Source: Montifringilla adamsi (Eukaryota; Chordata; Aves; Passeriformes; Passeridae). From it: a stretch of 64,000 nt of DNA. The stretch covers positions 3,475,359 to 3,539,358 of the forward strand of contig JAGGNK010013114.1 in assembly GCA_017590115.1 (NCBI GenBank), in the 5' to 3' direction. Positions 28,381-41,800 of the stretch are shown piece after piece. A model generated the notes under the pieces. The model did not search any database. It was not told the origin of the DNA and saw nothing but the letters and a program-made list of their open reading frames with translations. Position numbers and translations under genes: made by a program. Every line of letters begins with the position of its first letter. Position 1 is the first letter of the stretch.

Positions 28381-31300
28381 TTGCAGCTGTAGCATTTGTG
28401 CACGACAGAGTAAGGTCACCCACAATACTGAAAGGGGTCCATGAGTGCATTTTTCATCTCTCACACAGAGACAGAAGTTCTGCCTATGCCCTGCCTCCTG
28501 CACATGGACACTTTAGTCCAAGTCGCTCATGCTCAAAGAAAACTCATGGAACAGTACCTACTTTGGCCTCTGAGAAACGCCAAAATGCACAGGCCAATGT
28601 AGGACAGTCACTTCATAGCCTTTCAACATTTTGTGGGACGACCATTTTCCATGCACCTGTGTTCTTATTTTCTGTAAATGCTAACGAGCGTCTGATAGTT
28701 TAAACTTCAAGGGAAGCAGTACACGCTTTGCTGTGCTGCCCAAATGTGCTGCTCAACAGGAAGTAGTAAGAAAACAATGTTTTAGCAGCCACAAATGTGG
28801 CAAGATGAGCACTTTGATCTGCTTACCAGAAACTTCTTTAAATAGAGATGCAACTGCAACACTTTTAAGCTGAAAGGTTCAGTAGTTAGGTGATTCACTT
28901 CAAATTCATTACTCCAGTGCATCACTGACCACTTTTTGAGGCTTAGCTTAGCTTCACAGTTTTTATTTCAAATTTTTCTCTCAACCTACACACACATTAA
29001 TTAGATCTAAGCAGTCATTAAGCTGCAGTGCAGAGATACCTTGGTTTACTGGTAAATATCTGCAATCACAGGTTGAGGCAGGCTCATACATTTTTTCATT
29101 TCCTTGTCACTGTTTCTGACTTGTCTGACATGTGCATGACCTGCACTTTACTTCCACTTCAGTGGTTCTCCTACTGCCCCCTGGCAACTGTGTCATGAGG
29201 GAAATAGTGTCCCTCTGGATAAAATTCAGGAAGTATTTCAAAGGAGATTTCAGAGAAATGTAGTTCAAGTGCTTTCTGTCACAGCAAAGTGAGGTGAGAG
29301 CATTCAGATACACACCAGAGTCTGACTTCTAACAAGAGCCCTCAACAGGACAGCCTAGACTAGGTCTCCATCAGATTTTAAAGAGCTCAGAGTTTTTCTT
29401 GTGCCCAGAAGGATAGGCCAACATGAACCATGCTGTGATATTACAGGCTCCAAAAAGTGGTGGAAGAGACAGTATTCAAATGCAGAGATGGCATCCTGAG
29501 TTACAAGAACTCATTACCTGCAATACCAGTCACTCAGTACAGCACAGGAGCTGTTTTGCACAAAGTAAGGGCTATTTTCATTCAGAATTACGGCTGGGAA
29601 GACTTCACTCAAGGTAGAACAATTTTAACACATTGGAACACATAGGACAAGCTTCTGACATTCTCTTAGCCATGATGAGAAAGTCCACTATGAAGGCTAA
29701 GCTGGTTAAGGACACACTGCAGGGCAGGAGTCAGCTTCATCACCTCAGCAATGAGGACACGTGAGCAGTCACTTTCCCAGCTCAGGCCACAGCAAGGGAC
29801 TTGGACTGTTCGGGGTGATTCTCCACGAGGCTTCAGGCCACACGTACACCTTGAGTTTTCTACACTGGATCCAGTAGAGCCACATGGACATGCTTGTGGT
29901 AGTCCTAAGGAACTTTTAAAAGAACAAGCTCAGTATTTTAGAGTTGCTGTCTTGCTCACAAATTCTTCTTGCGCTTTGGTCAAAGTTGATAGAGTTGTAA
30001 GCTTGCTACCAAGCGCAGAGTGGAGCCTGCTGGCTTCATGAGGAAGAAATAGTTGCAGGGTCAGGCCTTTGGCTGCCCAGGGGAAAGTATCTGTCCACAC
30101 TCTAGTATAAGTGTGTCAAGAGGGAACTAAAAAAACTCCTAAAACCAGGTGAATGGATGATAGCACTTTAATAGGAAATTCATTCTTCTTGTGGCTATTG
30201 AAAGAAAAATCACTAGAGATTACAGCTCTCTCAGGATACATTGTCTATCTGAACAGAAAATAAAATCTAGTAAAGTCAAGGGAAAAGCCACACTTTATCT
30301 CTGCAGGCTTTGAATGAAGTGGCATCTGTTCTATTTTCTCTCTGCTAAGTACACAGGGACTGCTCTGCTATCTCAGAACGTGAAGCACAGAAAACCCCAC
30401 CCAAAGCTGTACAAGTATGCAGTGTTAGATTTCAATGGAAATTTTTCACTGCAGAGTTATCAAGATAAGAAATTTTCTCTTTATAGTCCTTAGATAGTCT
30501 TTATAGTCCTATAGATAATAAGGTTTTGTAGCATTCAGAAAAAAAACACCCAGTGGTTTCCCCACAGGAAACGCATGATACTGCTTTTAATAGGAGCCAC
30601 AATTTCAGGGCTAGTTAATGAGATAGCATTCTGCTTAATGCTGGTTTTAAGTAAAACGGTGATTAAAGACAGGCTTGTCTACAATGCACAAAGGACCCTA
30701 ATTTTTTTCATTTTATCATTAAGTACAAAATTCACTGTGAGAGATAGAAGAGCTCTCTGCAGCATTTGAAGCACACTTGAAAGGCCTGACTCTTTCTTGC
30801 AGCTGTTTTAAACCAAACTCTCTCCTGTAGCACTGTTGCTCATTTGTGCTCACAGCACAAGGAGCACCAGGTCTGCACCTGACATCGAACTAGAGTCACA
30901 CGCTCAGCTTAAAAGAACATTTCTATTTCTCCAATATGTTTGAGAGACTAGAACCAGAGCAGACTGCACTTCAGCATAAACCCGATTAAAAACATTTCTG
31001 CTGCAGTCACTTTGCCCAGAAAATTCTGAAATTTTATTATTAAAAATAGATTTCCATTTCAAACAGAAATATAACTTACATCTTGCAGGAATACTTATTC
31101 TTTTCAAGACTGCTACTACAAAGAGTGTCTCTTACATTCTTTGCAAGGGGATTTCCACTGCAACACTTAGCATAGAAAATTATACAATTTTTCAAAGAAA
31201 GGTTGTAATTTGAGTAGTAATAGATAAAGTAGGCATTTGAGGCCTGATGGTGTTGTCAGTTGTGCAACTTATTTCACCTTCAGGAAGCCAGAATAAACAT

Positions 31301-34300
31301 GCATTCTGCAGTTTTAGAAAAGCACAACTTGCTGGCAACTTGCATACATTACAAAATGTACTTATGTACTGTTTGTTTGACTCCATTTCAGCACACTCAT
31401 TCCTTCATGTACTTCTGCGCACATCAGTATTTAATCGTGCTCTGTTTACCTTCTCCAGGAACTTCAGTAGCAAGAGCTATTCCCAGCCCAGGCAGATGTC
31501 CACTTGAGACAGACTCTTTTCTCGAGATACCAGCATCATATGTTTACCAAAGATCACGTAAGGAATTAAGCAGGCAGAGACATTTTCCCAGAATATGCAC
31601 CCAGGAATTTATAGCTTGAGGACTTAAAACAGAGGAGGAAATGCCATTGTATGCAATAGATGGGGATGAAGTAGCATTGCTTTATGTCCTCTCTTTCTAA
31701 ATATATTCATGATTTGTCCTTGTCTCTACTGTCCTGAATAACAGCACTTCATGCAGACTACTGGCTCTCTTAAGTTTTTTAACATAGCACTGATACAAAG
31801 GAAAGGAAAAAAAAAGAAACCTCATATTCCCAATGGATTTTACTGCCTGAAGTGAATATTTTCTTGCTATCTAACAGAGCCTTCTGTCTCTTGCAAGTTG
31901 CCCAAAATAGCATAGCAAGTTCACATTTATTCCAACAGACTTTGCTTTTGCAGCCATTCGAAGCTGATACAGCACAGCAATGATTTGCTCTTGGAGAGCA
32001 GATTTATTAACACACCAGCAGGACTACAGACTCAGAAATCCCCTGCTACATTCTCAGTGTTCACCCTTCCATTATGCTCCTAATTATCTCCAAAGGAGTT
32101 TATTTCTTGTAAGCTTCTTGTTCAGGCTGATAAGCATTTTATTTGGAATTCTCTGCAGATCTGAGATTTACTCCATGTGCTCCTAGCTGAGAAATGAAAC
32201 AACTTTGTTTTCACAATGTACATCTACCAACTCCTCTCTCAGTTCAGTATCCTTTGATAAGAATTGCCACCATTTTGAGTATTTTCAGATTAATTCCTCC
32301 TGCTCTATTCACTTCATTATGATAATGCTCTGAGTAGTTAAGAGTCTATACCACTCTTAGAATTGAATGGGCTATATTATTTTAATCAAGACTAATCTGT
32401 TCCTTCATGTTCAAATAAAATGCTAATCCAGTAAATTATTTCCTAAGCATTGATCCAAGGCAGTCAGTTAATATGAAAATAATAATCCAAAGTAGTAGCA
32501 ATCCAAGTAAATACAGATTGCAGAGGACATTTTCTCACATTAGAGAAAGAGCAGAACTTTACATTGCTCCTTAGATTATACTGAGGGCTATTTCAGTTTA
32601 TGTATTCCAAAAAGACAAACATAGTCATGTGATTCATTTTCTTTTCACAAGAACCCCCTCCTACTTCTACACCATGCGTAGGAAATAAAACCATTTGCTC
32701 TAAAGAAAAACCCCAAGCCCCAAACTATATCTAAAACATCAGAAGCTAGCAGAAGGTTTCTTTGACAGTGCTCAGTGTGCAAGCTTCCTCTGGAAGAAGC
32801 TAGTGTGATTCTGAGAATAAAATGGCTTCTCTACATAAACACAGACACATTTCATTAAATTCTAAAGACAAATACACACAGTAAGCCACATACTGGTTTA
32901 TCCTTTCTTTCTACAACTGTAGTGGACTATGGCCCCAGATTCATAAACTCGAAACAATGGAGGAATGACATTATGTTATTCTAACCTGACTTTCAAGAGC
33001 TGGCAGTGTTATAATTCCTTCATCATGCCTCTGAATCCTGTTGTTGCTAAACTGTAAGCTCTCAGCAATGATTTTCTGCTTTGGTTTAGAAACTTCAAGA
33101 GAGCAAGAGTCACATAGCACTCCTAGGTAAAATAGTTCTGTAATTTATTTTAAGAAGCATCTAAATACTTTTGTTGAATTCAACATAACATTAACTCAAG
33201 AAGACTTAGAGTGTGAATGTGAATATGAATATTACAAAAGCAGGTTTGTATCACTTCAATGAAACTAATAGTCCTGTACATGTTCTTCTGAGGCAGGACA
33301 GGTGGACAATAAATACAAGCATATACATGAATACTTTAATTCTCTTTTGGAGGCAAACACTGAAGGAGAATGTGTGTTTGCTTGTAAAAGCTGAACCTCA
33401 CTTCCTGTTTGCAAGAAAGAAGGTGAAAAAAAAAAGACTGGAGGGATTTGAGATTAACGACAACTATAAAGACAGGTTCATGCTGCCAGGTTCAAAACAA
33501 GAGTATCCATCTTCTGCCAACATAACTTGATTTCCTGCTGGGTAAAGGAGAGGAGAGTATTCCTAGAAGCAACAGAACCAGGTAAGCCTTATCTTTTAAA
33601 CTTGTAAGCATAGGAGCAGTAGAACCACACTATGGTAGATTCAGTTTTCTAAAAAGGTGGCTCAGGGTGCTAAACCTTCATTAATTAAGGCATTTGTTTT
33701 ATACTGTGCTGTGGGCCTTCTTATTTTACGATGTGCTGTTTCCCTTCTGAAATATGAAGTTGATATCTTACAAAGCAATTAGTTGTGCACTAATTAATTG
33801 CAGTTTAAGGAATCTTTTTCAGAGAATTAATCCTGTATTAAATGCTCACACAGGTGGAAGCATTTTTAATGCTAATTTAACATTCATCAGTCTCTTAATG
33901 AGTTTCTTTTTCTAAGGACCATTAGTACAAAATATTATTTATATCGACGTTTAATTGGAAGGGGGGAGGAAAGGCAGTTTTATGTAATCTTTAACAAATT
34001 TGTAGACAAAAACAAGAGGAAAGAAAGGGAAGAAACTATTTTGTGCTCCAGATTGTCACCATAAATCTGGTAGCAATTAATCTGCCTCTGTGGATAGCAT
34101 GTTGATACCACAGATGGCCTGTCCAGCTAGATGGTATCTATGTTCCTCACCTCATGGTCCTTTTCGGTACAAAACCCTGGTAGAAGTATTCTATCTCCCT
34201 GTTATCCCTTGTGATGGATTATCTAAAGAAAATATTTTAGAGCAAGGAGGAACAAAACATAGTTCTTCTGCTACCTATTCTTATGTTGTTAATAGGACAA

Positions 34301-36533
34301 ATATCCAACATGAATTGTTAAACCTGGCTCCAGTTCCTACAGGATTATATCCACTCCTTTGAGTTGCAATAAAAGGAATAGCAGAAATTCACCCAGGAAA
34401 GATTAGAATGCTTTGGAGGATTTTCTTTTTTTTGGTTGGGCTTTTTTTTAGCTTCTTTTCCCTCACAGCACTCCAGTGACAATATAATGAACACTGTAAA
34501 GAGAAAATCTAAGAACAAATAACAAAAACTCTATTTATTCCCATGTTTCTGTTGGTGGAGAAAGTTGTCAATAGACTTTTAAAGAGAAAAAGCACAAATA
34601 ACTACGTATTTAGAAGGTCTTTTGTTTGTCTATATTTGTGGTGTGAATTTAGTACATTCAGTTTATAACACTGGAAAATATACTAAGAGGTTGTGAGTAA
34701 CCCATCCCTGAAGTCAGAAAAGTAAAAACATTATCCAAATGAAGTAACTTACCTAAGACAGACATTCTACTTGGATGCTACTCCAAGTTTAACCTGGTTT
34801 TCAAAGATAAATGGAAGAACAGCAGCATAAGAATGTGTCAGTAATATTAGAGAGAGTCTGATATTAATCAAAATCCTGTCATCTTTATAATTATTAAATA
34901 TATTATTTCTCCACCCATGCATCCCAAAGTCTTCTAACAATATAACAAGAATTGTTGTCCCTCTCATGAAATCTTGGGTATGTAATGAACTTCTTCCTTT
35001 CACAGAGTAGCACATTACTTTAAGAAGACTTCAATATTATTTCTTGTAACAAACTACTACCACCCATAAGTCCTATCACAGACAGACTGTCACAGAAAAC
35101 CCCAATGGAATCTGAGCTTATCGTTTTAGAATCACAGTGTCCTATTCCCAAGCAGCCTAATTATTCCATATGACTTTTTTCAAAAGATACAACATTCTTT
35201 TTTTAAAATATTCAGTTTGACGGCTTGAATGAGAATGCCCCTGAATACAGTATCACAGGTTCTTTGGACTAATTCTATGTTATGTAAAAAAAAAAAATCA
35301 TTATAGTTTTGCTCCATTTGAGAATAGATGACTTGCATGAGAATTAAAATTAGAAAATAGAACAAAAGACAACATTTCAAAATGGAATATAATCAGTCCA
35401 ATAGAATTGTTGTCTATTTCTCACTCACCATGTACAGTCTCCCTATCTTATTTTTGTCTTTAGCACAACCTGTTAACTGTGAGAGGTTGCATTTAGGATA
35501 TTGTACATTTAGGGAGAGCAGTGTAGTTATCCGTGGAGACAAATTGTTCTTCACGCAGTTGGTCAGCTTTCCTTCTAATGCTGCTGTTGTCAAAGTAGTT
35601 AATATTGAAATAATGAAGTTATAAATGTAAGCAGCATATCAGAAACACCTATAAGAACAAGTAGACATAGGAAAGATCTGGGAGTTGCATATCTGTAAAG
35701 CTAGGATATAAAATTGGATTTTCTCATATTTTAAATCTGGGTGGCTTGAAACTAATGTTAGAATGATGTGGATGTCACAGAAGAGCACCAGTACATCTCC
35801 AGTCAAGGTGTTTACTATGGTTTTACAGGCTAAGTAAAAACGGCTGTTGTTTCTCCCATATAAGTAGTGTTGTCTGACAAACAAATAGCTAGTAATGCAA
35901 AAACAAACAAAAAAAATAATGAAGTCACACATATGTTTGTATACATTCTACTGAAACACAAGCAGATGTTTAAGTCAGTGTTATAGAAAATAAATTAAAA
36001 AATAAACTAAGTAGTGTTCATCCAGAAAGAAATGTAAATGTTCTTTTCTTAATCTATCCACACCCATGAAATTTCCTAAATCATGCTTAAAAACTGTAGA
36101 TTGTAAAATTTAAAACATTGGTACGTTTTATGAGAAATCCAAGTTTCATATATTTTTTTTCCTATAATGTTTTATAAATTATTGAGAAGTAGGATGGCTC
36201 AAATACTATAGAATTTAAACTTGAAAATTAAAAAGAAAATAATTTTATCCAACCTTTACTATTTTCCAGATAATAATTTCAATTTAAATCAAAAACTGAA
36301 ACATTAAAATAATACTTGTCAACAAAAGTGGGCCAGTTAAGGGCTGAAAATAGTCAAATTGAAACTAAGAGTTTTCCTTCTACTCTGGAAACACCAGGCA
36401 AAAATTGGATTTCTGAATCAGAGAGATAAATGGCAACATTCTATAAGAAGAAAAAGGAACAATGTTAGATCATAACTGTCCTTTCAGCACCTGCTCACTA
36501 TTTTTGTTCTAATGAATCTCAGTGTTGTGGCTT
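28381..36533. other. Gene-free sequence
   Basis: No gene was recognised. An open frame at 34090-34362 ends in a Pro-rich segment but has no recognisable domain and no splice support. The rest is unique AT-rich sequence. Confidence 0.55.
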
Positions 36534-36701
36534 GTGGAATGGGCTGCCCAGACTGGAGTCAGTGTCCCTGAGGTGTTTCAGGAAAGAAGGGCCGTGGCAC
36601 TGAGTGTCATGGTGCAGCTGGCAAGGTGCTGTTCAGTTACAGGCTGGACTCGATGATCTCAGAGGACTTTTCCAACGTGGTTGATGCTGTGATTCTATCA
36701 C
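36534..36701 (+). mobile_element. CR1 LINE 3' end fragment
   Basis: gtggaatgggctgcccag opens the fragment. The signature ggctggactcgatgatctca, then ttttccaacg and gattctatcac, closes it, all typical of the CR1 3' UTR in birds. It lies about 2 kb upstream of the TRAT1 start codon and has no coding capacity. Confidence 0.85.
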
Positions 36702-38767
36702 AGTTACATGTGTTTCCCTGCTTGTAGGCCACAAAACTGCTTCTGCTTCCTGGGAAAAGTGTGTGTAGGGAAAAAAAATATGAAATGAACATGAGAAGAA
36801 TGGAAACCAATCACATCAGAAAAAATAAAAAGACAGGAGAAGAATGAGAGGATTCTGATTATTTAGGTACAACAGAGAAATTTGAAGTTTCTTGTCCTGG
36901 ACAGACTTGTAGTTTTGGACAGGTTGCACAAGATGCAATATTGAGTGACTAATTGCACAGTAACCAGGTTCCAAAGACTGATGATTCTTGATGCACCCTG
37001 ATAACATCTTCTCAGTGTAGGATCTCCCATTCTTTTAATTCCTTCCCTGAAAAATTAGAATGATGCATAGCTGCTCCATGGGGATATTGTCTCTCCTCAT
37101 AAATGTCTCTATCTCACTGCAGAGAAGTGCCTTTCAACATGAAAAGCAGTATTGCAGTGATAAAGAACTCCCAAGCACATTTGGGAGAACTCAAGTAGTA
37201 GAAAGGGAGGAAAACAGGATGTTTAGTTTAAAAAGAAAAATAAATGGTCACTAAAAGTACCACGTGCAAAAAAAAGTTAAAAGTCTGCCAGAAGATTACA
37301 GTTTATTTGCTTTGCTTTGTTCATTTTAAAAGAGTGTTCTGATCAGGAAAGAATCCTGCATCCCAGAAGCCCAGGTGATGTGTGCTTTTTTACTACCAGG
37401 GCTTATCTTATCTTGTTTTGTCATTATAAGAACAATTGGGGGGCTGGAGTACAACAAAACAAAAAGAGCTTTGGCAACACCAGCACAATGAGGGGGCAAA
37501 ACCTGTAAGAAGGTTTTGGGCTGGAGCCCGATCAGTCAAGGAACAAAGCTCTGTTTTCCCAGCAGGAGCAAATGCATTACCACCCTCCCCTGGCCAGCAA
37601 CATGGAAAAGTGCATTCCTGTCCTCCTTTCACTTGGCTTTACTTTAAGTGCATTAAGGATCAGTATCGTCCGATCCAGCTCCGTGACTGCTCTGCTCCGG
37701 CTACACGTTTCTTTTCATGCACTATTAGAGGTCATTAGTTTTGGGCACCAGGCTTTATTTCAAACACTCTACATCTCAGAGAACATGAAATATGCCTCTG
37801 AGGAAAGTTAAGAATAAAGCTGCAAGCTCCTTTCACTCATTTATTTGGCTCAGTGTTTCCTCTGTCACGGAAGGCTTTCCCAGGCCATTCGTAGCAACGC
37901 TGATAATTTTGGCCACTAGACAGCCACAAATAGGCTATTTTATTCAGCATGGTTTGTGAGGGAAATTTGTATAAGCAAGGTAAACCAAAGAATTCATTAA
38001 ATGAAAAATCAGATTTTGTGCAGGGGGGGGTTCTTTCCTGTCTTTCTTATTGCAAGGAGTGGCAAGTTTAGAGCAAAAGACGACTTTGTTCAGATAAGTG
38101 GAGTCACCTTTTACCAAGTGATTTTCCAGGAGCTGTTTGAACTTTTCCCTGGGGTTTCACTGGCTCCCAGCTGGTGCTTATCCTTTATCATCAAATTCTC
38201 TGGTTTCTCAGGCAAGAAAATAAGAACAAGTAGGTGGTTTTAATAGATGGAACACAATGCAAGAAAACATAACCAAATTTTTACTTTTTTTCCAGGGATT
38301 GTTAAAACTTTACAGTCTTAGCTTATTCTGAGACACATCCAGCAAATTTGTTTTGAATAAATTCAGAACTACTTTCATGAACTCCAGAATTTAGCTAAGA
38401 ATTTACTTAATTTACTGCAAATACTAACTTAAAGACAACTGCAAAAATAATTTCAAAGCTATCCAGTAAAATGACTTTTTTCTTTTTTAATTTCTGATTT
38501 TTACTGCATCTTACAGGCAAACCAACAGCTTAATCTTTGGCTGAATTCCTATGAAACAATATTTCTACTAACAGTTTATTAAAGTTGCTTTCTTATTATT
38601 TAGCATCTGGTTTTGATATTAATTATTTAGCTTGTATAGCAATAGCTGTCAGAGAGTAAACAGCAAAATAGCAGCTTCGATTACAGAAAGCAAAAACCAG
38701 CCAAGCACGAAGAACACAGTAATATTGTTAGACAACACAAATAGTAAATTTTCTTTCAGTTACAGGA
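36702..38767. other. TRAT1 upstream region
   Basis: This is presumed to contain the TRAT1 promoter and any noncoding first exon. I see no convincing TATA box at a defined distance and no CpG island. The AT-rich 300 bases before the ATG end in a polypyrimidine tract and cag, which may be a splice acceptor for a noncoding first exon. Confidence 0.45.
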
Positions 38768-38870
38768 ATGGACTGCCATTTTTCTGTCTGGGGAGTTTTG
38801 GCCTTCCTGAGTTTGGCTCTGCTTGTTTCAGTGACACTGAATATTGTACACTGTATGAAAAAGAAGCAAT
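38768..38870 (+). CDS. TRAT1: TRAT1 exon 1 (coding part): membrane anchor
   Basis: This exon codes for residues 1-34 plus the first base of codon 35. It holds the initiator ATG, Cys3, about 21 hydrophobic residues forming the signal-anchor span, and the stop-transfer KKK. The donor is gtaagt at 38871. A pyrimidine-rich tract ending in cag sits just upstream of the ATG (38758 region), so the 5' UTR may begin in a separate noncoding exon; the sequence does not decide this. Confidence 0.93.
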
Positions 38871-41800
38871 GTAAGTAATGTCTCTTTGTAAGGAATGGAA
38901 TTTCAATGTTTAAAGCCTTCCCTGCTCAGAGCTATCAAATCAACAAATTGATTCTTCTGAATCTTAAAGTTATATTTTGGCAAGAATGATTTTACTAGAG
39001 AGGATTTATCTTTTAAAAATTTTTAGGACAGTCAGGTATCATTACAAAATGATTGCTAACTGCCCAATCCACTGCTAAAAACAGCTACCCAAATCCATTC
39101 TCTGAAGACAAATCAGCAAAACAAGAAGAATTTAGTTCTGACTAAATTTTTATTTTTAAAGTCTATTTTTAATACCTGCAATTTCCTTTCCTAGAAAGGA
39201 TACTTTTCCTATAACTGATTATTTATATTTCCATTTAAAAAATATTTTAAGTAGATAGAAAATATGTTTGAGAAAATTTTCTCCTCCCCAAATTCCTGAA
39301 TGCTCATTTGAATTTCAGATTGCATACAGACTTTATGCCTTATCAGTGTATTTTGGAAAAACATTCTAATTGCTTTTCATAATAGGATTCTAATGTATTT
39401 CTTAAACCAGTGTGTCTCTCATATGGCTGCAGTCACACTCTGGTTTTGGTTAAAATTAACTTATATTTTTTGACAGATTGTGCCAGTGCAACCGGTCTTA
39501 TGCATGTGATTCTTTGGTTAGGAAGTTGTACAATCCTCACCATCCCCTTTACACAGGGAAAACTGCCCGTGCTGTACACGTGGGGCGGGCAGGCAAACAC
39601 TGGTGACTTCAACAAGGCTAAATACACCCGTGTATATAATCTACATAAACAGACGGCCCAGGCTTATAAACTGCCCTCACCGAGTATTAGAGAGTCAGAT
39701 CTTCAGAGGATATTAAGAGAGTTGCTTTTTGGGATGGGTGTCAGTTGAGCTTTTTGGTTTGTGTTTTAGGGCTAGTAGGCAGATATCTCTGAGGAAGAAT
39801 CACAATCATTTACAAAACCAATCTGACCAAGATTTAGGTTAGAGTGGCTGATACTGCATTAATCATTGAGTTGGAGCTTATTGTGGTAAATTCTGGGGTC
39901 CTGGAGCAGAGTTTAGGAAATCAGGCACTCCTGAATTATTCATCAAGCTCAAGCATGAAATCTCTTTGTAGCCATTGCCTCTCTGCTTCAGTTTCTTCAT
40001 CTGTGTGGATCACAGGATCTCTTTTTCAGCCATACCAGAATGAGTGAAATAAATAAACCCATCACTTTGTAATATTAACACGATTCACCAGAGAAAATCT
40101 GAGAGAAAAAAATGAGGGAGAAGGAGAATGTGGAAAAAATAAAGAATGAATCACGTGTTACGTTTTTTGAGTACTGTAAACTAATGTAGACTTTGTAGGC
40201 ACAGCTAAGGGCCATAACACAAACATTTCTTGTATTTGACAAAATATTTGAGAAAAGTAGAGGGACAAATGAAGATCCTGACAGCCAGAGCTTTCAACTG
40301 TATTCTCTAAAACAAAACCAAAACCATGCCTGTTGAGACTGAAGTGTTCTAAAATAACGTTTCATTTTCTCTTTTTTTTTTTTTTAACCCAGCTAAAATA
40401 CTTAAAGACTATGAAGAGAACGATCCAAGGTAAGTTGTACAAAAAAGTTTTTTCTGGCAAGGGTAAAATATGCAGTAAATAATGACAGATGGCTTCAGAG
40501 GGATGGCATAGAGGAAAATTCAATATCTCATGCAGTCTGCCTGGAAATGTTGGTCGTGGAAAAAAAAATTTCAAAAAACCAAGGGAAAAAATATTCACAT
40601 GTGAGATACATCCTCCAGTCATTTTATCAACAATTAAATAATTGCATGCTAATACTATAATTTTATCTGAAAGTGCAAGATATTGAGTTAAACCACCATT
40701 ACCTATCACTTAAAGTCAATAATTCCATAATAATTCAAAAGAACTCTCAGCTCTCACAAAGCAGTGACTAATTATAGTCTGATAGTTAATACTTGTGGAG
40801 TGATAATTTACATGTATTTACACTTCATAACCATCTTTTACACATAGCATCCAAAAGCAATAAAAAAGTGCGTTTACAGCTGTAGGATATCTCATGATCC
40901 ATTACACAAATCTGTTTCAAGTCTCTCTCTCTTATGCCACACAGAAAAAAAACCCCAAACCAAGCCCAAACTTTAGAACACATAGATGGATAGAATCTCA
41001 TCTCAACCCATATATAAAAGGCCATTCAAACAAAAATACAAAAGCCTGCACCTCTTACTCAAAACCAATTCTCAATTACAAATTTTCTTGAAATTGGCAA
41101 GTCTATATTTGTCTATTACTGCCTGTTCAGATGAAAAATACCACTGAATGTGGTGTTAGAGCACAACTTCACCCACTTGATGAGATGCAATATAGGGGTG
41201 CAGTAGAAAGGTTACACAGCGCTTCCCACTAACAATTCCCATTTTACAAGTCCACTTAAAAACATTTTCAACTAACACCAGATAATGAAACACAACATAT
41301 AATTAAAAATGCAAAGCTGAACTTGGCTTTGGTCTTCTCTGTTTATGTTGACAGAAGTATTTCAGTTGAATAAAGATAGGACCCTTTAAGAACATTGTCC
41401 CAAAAGACACATATGGTGCGTTAGTTTGTATTGCAGTGGTATCAGAGGACATGAATTGGGTTCCTTTCAGTGATCATTAATATTTCTTACCCTACCTCAA
41501 ACAGTAAATAGTCTTGAGATTAGCTTTGTGCTTAATGAAGTTACAGGAAAGGAGAGTTCAATTCTGGGCTAGGTAAAAATCTCTCCTGAGAATACCCACA
41601 CTGCCATTTCTGCCCTCTCGTATATATTTGATTTTGTTTATAAGATAACAAACGATCTGCATAAAACATTTACTAAAATATAGTATTGGGGTGCTAAATG
41701 AAGCATATTCTGTGAATTAAAAGTATTTTTTCATTCCCCTGGTAGCTATGATGGCTATCACACAGAAGATTATCCAGTTTACGGCAATCTCAATCAAGAT

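Noticed and set aside
28269..28703. 144-codon plus-strand ORF
   Set aside because: It begins within an inverted CR1 3' end and has no domain; a chance frame.
34090..34362. 90-codon plus-strand ORF
   Set aside because: No recognisable domain, no splice context and no neighbouring exon. This length is not unusual in 64 kb of DNA.
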